In this document: positions 5,791 through 11,811 of the stretch, in pieces | How positions within the stretch are numbered: the stretch's first letter is position 1 | Layout: the number at the start of each line of letters is the position of its first letter | Origin: an uncultured Eubacteriales bacterium | GTDB taxonomy: Bacteria; Bacillota; Clostridia; Oscillospirales; CAG-272 | Assembly: GCA_905201895.1 (NCBI GenBank) | Contig: CAJKPX010000063.1 | Location: 1-13,013, forward strand | Direction of reading: 5' to 3' | Length of the DNA: 13,013 nt | The notes under the pieces: generated by a model | Database searches by the model: none | Seen by the model: the letters and a program-made list of their open reading frames with translations, nothing else | Told to the model about the DNA's origin: nothing | Translations under genes and position numbers: made by a program

Positions 5791-7797
5791 TTATTTTTTT
5801 CGTCCGCGTGTCGGGCGAGGTGCGGTTTTTCCGCCGGGTCTGCCTGCCGTTGCACGGGAGAGCGGCTTGTGTGCTTTTGTCTGCTTTTCGCCTTGTGATT
5901 TGCGCGATGCACGTTCCTTTTCACCTCTCCGTGCGCCGCGTGCGGTTGCTTTGTCTCGGTCGGAGTCGGCGTTCGCCTTACCCCTTGACGTGTGAGATGC
6001 AGCCGGGCGAACGAGGCAATCCTTTTCAAAGCCGATCAGGTCCTCTCTGCCCGCGCGACGGAGCGCCTCTCGAACGAGGTCGGCATTTTGCGGTCGGTTG
6101 TATTGCAGCAGCGCACGCTGGAGCTGCTTTTCATGGTAGTCGGTTGCAACGTAAACGGGTTTCATGGTCAGGGGATTGATGCCCGTGTAATACATCACGG
6201 TTGAGGCGGTTCCGGGGGTGGGATAGTAGTCCTGCACCTGCTCGGGCGCATAGCCGTTCCGCTTGAGGCAAACGGCGAGCTCGATGGCGTCGGCAAGCGT
6301 GGAGCCGGGGTGGCTCGACATCAGATAGGGCACCAGATATTGCTCCTTGCCCACCTGCTTTGTGATCTCAAAGAAGCGGCGGCGGAACGCCTCGTAGACG
6401 TCAAAAGATGGCTTGCCCATGCAGGCGAGCACCGCATCGGAGCAATGCTCGGGGGCAACCTTGAGCTGACCGCTGACGTGATCGCGCACGAGCTTACGGA
6501 AAAAGGCATCGTTTTTGTCTGCCATGAGGTAATCAAAGCGGATTCCGCTGCGGATAAAGACCTTTTTCACACGTGGGAGCTTCTCAATCTCCTCAAGCAG
6601 ATGCATGTATTCGGTGTGGTCGACCCGCACGTTTTTGCAGGGCGTGGGAGCAAGACACTTACGCGTGGCACAAACGCCGTCACGCAGCTGTTTTTCGCAG
6701 GCAGGGTAGCGGAAATTGGCAGTGGGACCGCCCACGTCATGGATGTAGCCCTTGAAATCGGGAAGCGCGGTGATCTTCTTTGCCTCCTCCACCACGCTTT
6801 GAATGCTGCGCGAGCGCACCGTGCGCCCCTGATGGAAGGCAAGCGCGCAGAAATTGCAGCCGCCAAAGCATCCGCGGTTGTGGGTGATCGAGAATTTGAC
6901 CTCCTCGATGCCCGGCACACCGCCCACAGCCTTGTAGATCGGGTGGTAGTCGCGCATGTAGGGAAGTGAATAGACGTGATCGAGCTCCTCGCGCTCGAGC
7001 GGCGGCATGGGAGGGTTTTGCACGAGCAGCTTGCCGTCGTAGAGCTCGCAGATCGCGCGTCCGTTGATCGAGTCTTGATTTTTATATTGAATGCCGAATG
7101 CCTCGGCGTATTTGCGTTTGTCGGTCTTGAGCTCGTTGTAGTCAAAGGTTGCGGCAACGGGATAGTGCAGGGCATCCTCGGGGCGGCAGAGATAGACCGT
7201 TCCGCGCACGTCGCGAATTTTGCGGATTGGAATGCCGCGCGAGAGCAGATCGGCAATGCGGAGCAGAATTTTCTCTCCCATGCCATAGGTGAGCAGGTCG
7301 GCGCGGCTGTCGACCAGCACCGAGCGGCGCACCTTATCGTCCCAATAATCGTAATGCGCAAAGCGACGCAGGGATGCCTCAAGGCCGCCGAGGATGATCG
7401 GCACGTCGCCGTAAGCCTCTCGGATGCGGTTGCAGTAAACGATCACGGCGCGATCGGGGCGATTGCCCATCTTGCCGCCTGCGGTGTAGTAGTCGAAGCT
7501 GCGTTTCTTTTTTGACGCGGTGTAGTGCGCCACCATGCTGTCGATATTTCCCGACGTGACGAGAAAGCCGAGCTTGGGGCGGCCGAACTCGCGAAAGGCA
7601 TCACAGCTTTTGTAGTCGGGCTGGGAAAGAATGGCAACGCGATAGCCTGCGTCCTCCAGCACGCGCGAGATGATCGACACACCAAAGGACGGGTGATCGA
7701 CGTAGGCGTCTCCCGTGACGTATACAAAATCGGGTGCATCCCATCCGCGCGCCTCCATATCGGCACGCGAGATCGGCAAAAATCCTGTTGTGTTCAT
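5791..7797 (-). CDS. YgiQ family radical SAM protein
   Basis: A 668-residue member of the YgiQ (UPF0313) family, radical SAM proteins with a conserved N-terminal cobalamin-binding-like region whose reaction is still not settled. The iron-sulfur motif CFGGCNFC holds Cys310, Cys314 and Cys317 (CxxxCxxC). The N-terminal GDAYVDHPSFG stretch (29-39) and the SGIRFDYL stretch (417-424) are typical of the family. A further Cys-rich stretch (367-387: Cys367, 376, 381, 387) is also typical. The last 65 residues or so (about 604-668) are low-complexity and strongly basic, probably a disordered nucleic-acid-binding tail. The start has AAAAAGGA 7 nt upstream, with an 18-bp palindrome just before it (7813-7830). 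The gene follows the hydrolase gene by 85 bp and may be cotranscribed. I see no convincing terminator downstream; only a weak 6-bp hairpin (5762-5776) lies before the next promoter. Confidence 0.93.
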   Translation of the reverse strand: MNTTGFLPISRADMEARGWDAPDFVYVTGDAYVDHPSFGVSIISRVLEDAGYRVAILSQPDYKSCDAFREFGRPKLGFLVTSGNIDSMVAHYTASKKKRSFDYYTAGGKMGNRPDRAVIVYCNRIREAYGDVPIILGGLEASLRRFAHYDYWDDKVRRSVLVDSRADLLTYGMGEKILLRIADLLSRGIPIRKIRDVRGTVYLCRPEDALHYPVAATFDYNELKTDKRKYAEAFGIQYKNQDSINGRAICELYDGKLLVQNPPMPPLEREELDHVYSLPYMRDYHPIYKAVGGVPGIEEVKFSITHNRGCFGGCNFCALAFHQGRTVRSRSIQSVVEEAKKITALPDFKGYIHDVGGPTANFRYPACEKQLRDGVCATRKCLAPTPCKNVRVDHTEYMHLLEEIEKLPRVKKVFIRSGIRFDYLMADKNDAFFRKLVRDHVSGQLKVAPEHCSDAVLACMGKPSFDVYEAFRRRFFEITKQVGKEQYLVPYLMSSHPGSTLADAIELAVCLKRNGYAPEQVQDYYPTPGTASTVMYYTGINPLTMKPVYVATDYHEKQLQRALLQYNRPQNADLVREALRRAGREDLIGFEKDCLVRPAASHTSRGKANADSDRDKATARGARRGEKERASRKSQGEKQTKAHKPLSRATAGRPGGKTAPRPTRGRKK

Positions 7798-7812
7798 GCT
7801 TTAATCCTTTTT

Positions 7813-7830
7813 CGGGAGAATGTTCTCCCG
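7813..7830. repeat. 18-bp near-perfect palindrome before ygiQ
   Basis: Eight-bp arms CGGGAGAA and TTCTCCCG flank a 2-nt centre. In ygiQ mRNA it would fold to a 7-bp stem with a 4-nt loop, ending 4 nt before the AAAAAGGA ribosome binding site. No T-tract follows on the minus strand, so it is not a simple terminator. It could be an operator or an mRNA 5' structure. Confidence 0.5.
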
Positions 7831-7882
7831 CTTATTCGTGGTCGTTTTTGTGGAACGTATGTTGTTTTTCGTAATACATATG

Positions 7883-8719
7883 TTAAATTTCGACCGTGCA
7901 GCCGTCATAGGAAACGGCACAGCCGATCGCGGCGGCACTGCGCGTCATGCCCTCGTGGAGCGGGTTGCCGTTGTGCGAGAAGTGGTTGACGTAGAGCACC
8001 GTGTCCCCGTCAACCGCACCGATAGCACGAAGGCGACCGATCGCCTCGCCAACGCAATCAAAGCCCATGTGGATGCTTGTCGGCTTAGAGGGGAGATGTG
8101 CATTGGTGCAATCGAAGGTGGCAAAATCGAGGCAGATATGGTTTTTTTCGACGTAATCGAAAATCTCATCATAGAAGAGGCCCGTATCATGTGCATAAAG
8201 CAGCGTTTTTTCACCGTCACACACGAGATAGATTACGGCAACCTGTCCGGGGGCATGTCTTGCGGGGAGTGGGGTGACCGAATAGCGACCGAGTGTGACG
8301 GTTTGAAAGGGCTTTGCCTCGATCAGCTCGATTCCCTCCGCAACGCCGGGGTCTGCCGACGCCAACGTTTCCCGACAACGCTCATACACGGTTTCGGGAC
8401 AGAGCACCGTGAGGGTGGGCTCCTCCATCTCGTGCGCATACCACGAACCGCGCAGAAGCAGGTCTCGGGGGTAGCAGTGATCGCTGTGTGCATGCGTGAT
8501 GAGCAAATAGCGGATGCGGTCGCCGCGGATGCCGTTCTGCTGAAAATGCGAGAGGGTATCGGCGGGGAAATCGACGAGAAGGTCGCCATTGATCAGCGAT
8601 TGCGAGCGCGTGCGAATATCCTTTCCGCCGAGGCGGCGTGCCTCGATGCAGTATTGGCAATTGCAAAAGAGTGCGGGGCAGCCCTCTGCCGCCGCCGTTC
8701 CGAGAAAGGTGATTTTCAT
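7883..8719 (-). CDS. PhnP-like metallo-beta-lactamase-fold hydrolase
   Basis: A 278-residue cytosolic hydrolase of the metallo-beta-lactamase superfamily, most like the PhnP phosphodiesterase branch. The active-site motif HAHSDH is at 76-81. Further likely metal ligands are His155, Asp178 (HDTG) and a C-terminal His (246 or 249). Near the N-terminus, GTAAAEGCPALFCNCQYC (7-24) carries the CxCxxC structural zinc site (Cys19, Cys21, Cys24) that marks PhnP and its relatives. PhnP cleaves 5-phosphoribosyl 1,2-cyclic phosphate in phosphonate degradation, but no phn gene is visible here, so a different cyclic nucleotide or phosphodiester substrate is likely. The ATG overlaps the stop of the upstream gene (ATGA, 8716-8719), so translation is probably coupled; a GGGGGA-like site lies just upstream. 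Confidence 0.88.
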   Translation of the reverse strand: MKITFLGTAAAEGCPALFCNCQYCIEARRLGGKDIRTRSQSLINGDLLVDFPADTLSHFQQNGIRGDRIRYLLITHAHSDHCYPRDLLLRGSWYAHEMEEPTLTVLCPETVYERCRETLASADPGVAEGIELIEAKPFQTVTLGRYSVTPLPARHAPGQVAVIYLVCDGEKTLLYAHDTGLFYDEIFDYVEKNHICLDFATFDCTNAHLPSKPTSIHMGFDCVGEAIGRLRAIGAVDGDTVLYVNHFSHNGNPLHEGMTRSAAAIGCAVSYDGCTVEI

Positions 8720-9324
8720 GATGGGTCCCCCTGTGTTGTTTTTTGAGCGTACTCTATAACCAATTTGTATTTGGAATGGATGAAGTAATCGTAAACGCGG
8801 TCCTTCCGACGGATGTTGCGGCTGCGGTTCACGTCTGCAACCCGAAGGGTCAGCGACCGCTCCCCGCAGAGCAGCGTGAGCGTGTCTCCCCGATCGAGCA
8901 TGCGCAGCTCGGGCAGATCCTCCATGAAAAAGCGGTTGTTCTTCAGGGCAAGTGCGAAAATATCCTCGGCAACCTCCACCGCAAAGGTCTCGCAGAGATT
9001 TGCTTCGGGCACGAAGGCGGCGGGGTCAAAGGACTCGTCGGGGTAGCTGCTGCCACGCCCAAAGGCATATCCTGCATAGTCACCCGTTTTGTCAAGTGCC
9101 TCTGCCATGAGTGCGCCCCATCCGCGCTGCGAGTAGTGGCGCGCGACTCCATCGTTGAGCACAGGGGTGCAATTCTCCGTTTCCTGATGATCCCATCCCG
9201 AAAAACGGTACCCGTGCTTGCGAATTTCATCAATAATGGCGTTGTTTTCGGCGAAGGAGTGCGCGTCAACCGCCCGGATCTCCCCGTTCTCAAAATGTGT
9301 CCATCCAACTACGCGGTACTTCAT
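8716..9324 (-). CDS. Conserved-looking hypothetical protein, 202 residues
   Basis: I do not recognise this family. The protein is soluble-looking, with no signal peptide or membrane segment, mixed alpha/beta in character and rich in aromatic residues near both ends. Visible features are an N-terminal RVVGWTHFENGEIRAVD stretch (4-20), a second aromatic block HGYRFSGWDHQE (37-48), an acidic middle, and a C-terminal half where DRGDTLTLLCGERSLTLRVADV (144-165) looks like a small beta domain followed by a basic RSRNIRRKDR stretch (167-176) that could contact nucleic acid. Reality of the gene is well supported: it fits exactly between two ATGA overlaps, 9321-9324 with ttcA and 8716-8719 with the hydrolase gene. 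That placement suggests a role tied to one of these partners, perhaps in RNA modification or nucleotide metabolism, but this is inference only. Confidence 0.75.
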   Translation of the reverse strand: MKYRVVGWTHFENGEIRAVDAHSFAENNAIIDEIRKHGYRFSGWDHQETENCTPVLNDGVARHYSQRGWGALMAEALDKTGDYAGYAFGRGSSYPDESFDPAAFVPEANLCETFAVEVAEDIFALALKNNRFFMEDLPELRMLDRGDTLTLLCGERSLTLRVADVNRSRNIRRKDRVYDYFIHSKYKLVIEYAQKTTQGDPS

Positions 9325-10106
9325 GTCTCACCGTCCTCGGGCGCCTCTCCGTCCTCACGGTATGCCTTGGAGCCCTGCATGTCCGACAAAAGCTTGAAGC
9401 CGTCGATCTCGCCGCGTTGCATTGCACCGAAAATACGGTAGCGCAGTCCGTCGTGCTTGCGGTCAAGCTCGCGGAGCAGCTGCTTCATCTCCTCGCGCTG
9501 GGTGTTTCCGTCGGCGGGGCAGGGTGACTTGACCACGGGCAGCTCAACCTTCGAGGCAAAATAGCGGATGTCCTTTTCGGGCATATAGAGCATGGGGCGG
9601 ATAAGCTTGATCCCAACGCGCGACAGATAGGTCACGGGCGAGAAGCAGCCGAGCCGTCCCTCGAAAAAGAGGTTGAGCATAAAGGTTTCAACGGCATCGT
9701 CGAAATGATGCCCGAGCGCTACCGAGGTGCATCCAAGCTCCTTTGCGGCGTTGTGAAGCGCGCCGCGTCGCATCTTGGCGCAGAGAGAGCAGGGATTTTT
9801 TTCTTTTCGCACGTCAAAGATGATGTGCGAGATTTCGGTGGGAACGACGTGATAGGGCACACCCAGCTCCTCGCAAAAGGCGCGGATGCCCGAAAAGTCG
9901 GCGCCCTCGAAGCCCATGTCCACCGTAATGGCAATCAGCTCAAAGGGGATGGGGTAGAAGCGGCGCAGCTGAGCCATCGCGCAGAGCAGAGTGAGCGAGT
10001 CCTTGCCCGCCGAGACCCCAACCGCGATCTTATCGCCTGCCTCGATCATGCCGTAATCGTCAATCGCGCGGCGTGTATAGCTTAAAATTCGTTTCGTGTG
10101 TTCCAT
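9321..10106 (-). CDS. ttcA: TtcA family tRNA 2-thiocytidine synthetase
   Basis: A 261-residue PP-loop ATPase of the TtcA/TtuA group, which adenylates a tRNA base and replaces its oxygen with sulfur; TtcA makes 2-thiocytidine at position 32 using a [4Fe-4S] cluster. The PP-loop reads SAGKDS (32-37) where SGGKDS is usual. The cluster cysteines expected in TtcA are present: Cys106 and Cys109 (PCSLC) and Cys196 (SPCPADG). GHHFDDA (132-138) is the second family motif. The C-terminus lacks the zinc fingers of archaeal-type TtuA. I start at ATG 10106 because family members begin close to the RILSYTRRAIDDY stretch. A longer frame from 10157 would add 17 residues encoded by a hairpin. No ribosome binding site sits at normal distance from either ATG. 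It begins a coupled three-gene run through ATGA overlaps. Confidence 0.9.
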   Translation of the reverse strand: MEHTKRILSYTRRAIDDYGMIEAGDKIAVGVSAGKDSLTLLCAMAQLRRFYPIPFELIAITVDMGFEGADFSGIRAFCEELGVPYHVVPTEISHIIFDVRKEKNPCSLCAKMRRGALHNAAKELGCTSVALGHHFDDAVETFMLNLFFEGRLGCFSPVTYLSRVGIKLIRPMLYMPEKDIRYFASKVELPVVKSPCPADGNTQREEMKQLLRELDRKHDGLRYRIFGAMQRGEIDGFKLLSDMQGSKAYREDGEAPEDGET

Positions 10107-10115
10107 ATGTAATGA

Positions 10116-10146
10116 GGGGGCAGTGCCAAAACGTGCAGTTGCCCCC
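10116..10146. repeat. GC-rich hairpin in front of ttcA
   Basis: GGGGGCA (10116-10122) pairs perfectly with TGCCCCC (10140-10146), with possible further pairing inside the loop. It ends 9 nt before the chosen ttcA start, and an AAAGAAAAGG tract lies on its 5' side in the mRNA. On the plus strand it is followed by TTTTCTTT, terminator-like, but no plus-strand gene precedes it. On the minus strand no T-tract follows. Confidence 0.6.
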
Positions 10147-10178
10147 TTTTCTTTCATTCAGATTTTGCTTCGGTTGGA

Positions 10179-10493
10179 TCAGTCAACAACGGTTTCGCCG
10201 TTGTCCTCATCAACAACCTCCTCAACGATTGCTTCGATGGGCGATCCGTCGTCCTCTTCCTCAACAGTCTCCTCAACAGTCTCCTCAACGGGAGCCTCCT
10301 CAACTACCTCATCAGCGATCTCCTCAACTGCTTCCTCCTCGGCAGCCTCAACAGGCTCCTCCTCGGGAAGATCGTCAACCTCAATGGTCAGATTGCGGAT
10401 CGCTCTCAATTCGCGAAGCACGCCGATTGCGATTGCGGTGGTTGCAGCAGCAGCGATGCCAATGCCGATCAGAATTTTGGTGTTTGTTTTCAT
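10179..10493 (-). CDS. Small membrane-anchored acidic protein, unknown function
   Basis: A 104-residue protein with a short basic start, one hydrophobic segment at about 6-26 (rich in Ile, Ala and Gly), a basic junction (27-33) and a long acidic tail (about 38-104) dominated by Glu, Val and Ala in VEE/VEET repeats. It is probably anchored by its N-terminus, and the basic residues after the helix suggest the acidic tail stays in the cytoplasm. A good ribosome binding site, AAGGAG (10502-10507), lies 8 nt upstream. The tail contains a short tandem DNA repeat. It follows the TrmN6-like gene by 80 bp and precedes ttcA by 72 bp. No enzyme motif is visible. Similar low-complexity membrane proteins are common in Clostridia and function is unknown. 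Confidence 0.75.
   Translation of the reverse strand: MKTNTKILIGIGIAAAATTAIAIGVLRELRAIRNLTIEVDDLPEEEPVEAAEEEAVEEIADEVVEEAPVEETVEETVEEEDDGSPIEAIVEEVVDEDNGETVVD
10259..10289. repeat. 12-bp tandem repeat, about 2.6 copies
   Basis: The unit CCTCAACAGTCT occurs at 10259-10270 and 10271-10282, with a partial third copy (CCTCAAC) at 10283-10289. It encodes the VEET repeats of the acidic tail on the minus strand, a likely site of length variation by slippage. Confidence 0.7.
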
Positions 10494-10573
10494 GGTGGTA
10501 TCTCCTTATAAAAATTTTCAAAAATTATTTTCTTCACAAGCGTTGTATTCTATACGACGGGGAGTGCCTGCGT

Positions 10574-11356
10574 TCAGTAAAAGAGACGGCAGGTGTCATA
10601 AACTGCCTGTGCGGCGGCTGTGAGCCTGCGTGTCCTATCGCCCTCCCGCATCGGCTCGTAGAGCAGCAGGGGAGGCGAAACACGGAGAGAAGGGGCTGCC
10701 CCCTTAACCGCCTCGGTGAGAACGGCGCAGGGCTCTGCCGACTCGTCGGCATAAACGAGGGTCATGCGCTTGGGCTCCAGCGCGGATGCATGCAATGCCG
10801 CGAGCAGCTCGGAGAGCCGATCGGGTCTCCAAACCGTCACGAAGCGTCCGCCATAGCGCAGAATGCGACCTGCAGCGGCGCAAAAATCGGCAATGCCGCC
10901 CAGCACCTCATGCCGTGCGATATATTTTTCATCGTGCTCGTTGCGTTTTCCGCTTCCCACCTTCATATAGGGCGGGTTGGATACGACCAGATCCACCTCA
11001 CGACCGCCAAGCTCACGGCAGGTGAGCGTGCGAACGTCGCCGAGGTGCGGCGTGATGCGGTCTGCAAAGCCGTTGACGGCGGCGTTGCGTCCGATCAGAT
11101 CAACGAAGCATTCCTGCACCTCAACCGCCGTAACCCTTGCTGCCTTGCCCTTTGCCAGGAGCAGGAGGGGGAGAATGCCCGTGCCGCTTCCAAGATCAAC
11201 CGCATGCGCGCTCGGCATGGGACGAACGAAGGCGGCGAGCAGATAGGCGTCGGTGCCAAAGGTGAGACCCTGCCGCTTGCGGATCAGGCAGAGCTGCTCG
11301 TTGACCTTGTCGAGGCTTTCGTCCTCGAGGAGCGGGATATCGTTCCGATCGGTCAT
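10574..11356 (-). CDS. TrmN6/YfiC-like tRNA adenine-N6 methyltransferase
   Basis: A 260-residue SAM-dependent methyltransferase, expected to methylate an adenine in tRNA (A37 of tRNA1Val in the E. coli enzyme). The SAM-binding motif I is DLGSGTG (54-60), an acidic strand end lies at VTAVEV (75-80), and the catalytic NPPY motif is at 127-130. The N-terminal RQGLTFGTDAYLLAAF stretch (28-43) is typical of this family. The start has AAAGGA (11366-11371) at a 9-nt spacing. In Bacillus subtilis the homologue yabB lies just downstream of yaaT (ricT); here only a ferredoxin separates the two, which supports the assignment. The leader before it contains at least two stem-loops. The target tRNA is not shown by the sequence. 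Confidence 0.88.
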   Translation of the reverse strand: MTDRNDIPLLEDESLDKVNEQLCLIRKRQGLTFGTDAYLLAAFVRPMPSAHAVDLGSGTGILPLLLLAKGKAARVTAVEVQECFVDLIGRNAAVNGFADRITPHLGDVRTLTCRELGGREVDLVVSNPPYMKVGSGKRNEHDEKYIARHEVLGGIADFCAAAGRILRYGGRFVTVWRPDRLSELLAALHASALEPKRMTLVYADESAEPCAVLTEAVKGAAPSLRVSPPLLLYEPMREGDRTRRLTAAAQAVYDTCRLFY

Positions 11357-11385
11357 GAGCGGGGATCCTTTCTATAAAAAGCGAG

Positions 11386-11409
11386 GTGTGGAGGGGACTC
11401 CCTCCGCAC
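11386..11409 (-). promoter_or_regulatory. Stem-loop in the methyltransferase leader
   Basis: A 10-bp stem with one G-U pair (11386-11395 with 11400-11409) and a 4-nt loop. On the minus strand it is followed after 5 nt by T5 (11376-11380) and then directly by the ribosome binding site. The displaced T-tract makes it a poor intrinsic terminator. It may be an attenuator or merely mRNA structure. Confidence 0.4.
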
Positions 11410-11429
11410 AACGGTTCTGAAAAAGTTGT

Positions 11430-11494
11430 AAAAAAGTGTCGGATGAATGCGTAGTGGCGGAGCAGGCAGAGATCAATCCGACTTGCTCCGCCAC
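11430..11494 (-). terminator. Ferredoxin 3' terminator region with overlapping stems
   Basis: On the minus strand, a perfect 11-bp GC-rich stem (11484-11494 with 11454-11464) forms 17 nt after the ferredoxin stop codon. A second 7-bp stem pairs part of its loop (11476-11482) with 11438-11444, and T6 (11430-11435) follows 2 nt later. One of these stems probably ends the ferredoxin transcript. The interleaved order would also allow a pseudoknot. Confidence 0.65.
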
Positions 11495-11511
11495 ATCTGC
11501 GGGTGATGTAA

Positions 11512-11682
11512 TTATGCTTCTACGGGAGCGCCTACGGGGCAAGCCTCAGCACAAGCGCCGCAACCTGCGCACTTGTCAGCGTCGATCTCGTACTTACCAT
11601 CGCCTTCGGTAATTGCTTCACAGGGGCAAGCGTCAACGCATGCACCGCAGGATACGCAATCATCAGTGATCTTATATGCCAT
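11512..11682 (-). CDS. 2x[4Fe-4S] clostridial-type ferredoxin
   Basis: A 56-residue low-potential electron carrier, cytosolic, with two cluster-binding motifs: Cys9, 12, 15 and 19 followed by Pro, and Cys38, 41, 44 and 48 followed by Pro. Each motif gives three ligands to one cluster and the last to the other. Cys21 is an extra, non-canonical cysteine. The length is normal for clostridial ferredoxins, which donate electrons to hydrogenases, radical SAM enzymes and other partners. The start is secure: AAGGAGGT (11691-11698) lies 8 nt upstream. A strong promoter precedes it and a structured terminator region follows, so it is probably transcribed alone. All eleven Ala codons are GCA or GCT, while the neighbours favour GCC and GCG; this suggests high expression. 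It lies between ricT and the TrmN6-like gene. Confidence 0.95.
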   Translation of the reverse strand: MAYKITDDCVSCGACVDACPCEAITEGDGKYEIDADKCAGCGACAEACPVGAPVEA

Positions 11683-11715
11683 GATCGAATACCTCCTTGT
11701 AATTTTGGTACTTAT

Positions 11716-11743
11716 ATTGTAACATATTTTTTGTATTTTGCAA
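11716..11743 (-). promoter_or_regulatory. Strong sigma-A promoter for ferredoxin
   Basis: On the minus strand, TTGCAA (11738-11743), a 16-bp AT-rich spacer and TACAAT (11716-11721), preceded by TGT as an extended -10. The 30 or so bases before the -35 (11744-11776) are almost all A and T, like an UP element. The expected leader is about 27 nt and holds the AAGGAGGT ribosome binding site. Confidence 0.75.
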
Positions 11744-11811
11744 CAGTTTTTTTGATTTTTTCAAAAAAATTTTCAAAACTTCACTTTTGCAGGTGGAAAA
11801 GATGCGCAAGG

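Noticed and set aside
10547..10575. TAGAAT as the -10 box of a promoter for the acidic membrane protein.
   Set aside because: No acceptable -35 box lies at 16-18 bp, so the call is not supported.
10506..11779. A shared AAAAATTTTCAAAA motif upstream of the acidic-protein gene and upstream of the ferredoxin promoter.
   Set aside because: It is low-complexity A/T sequence that can recur by chance; the second copy is better explained as an UP-like element.
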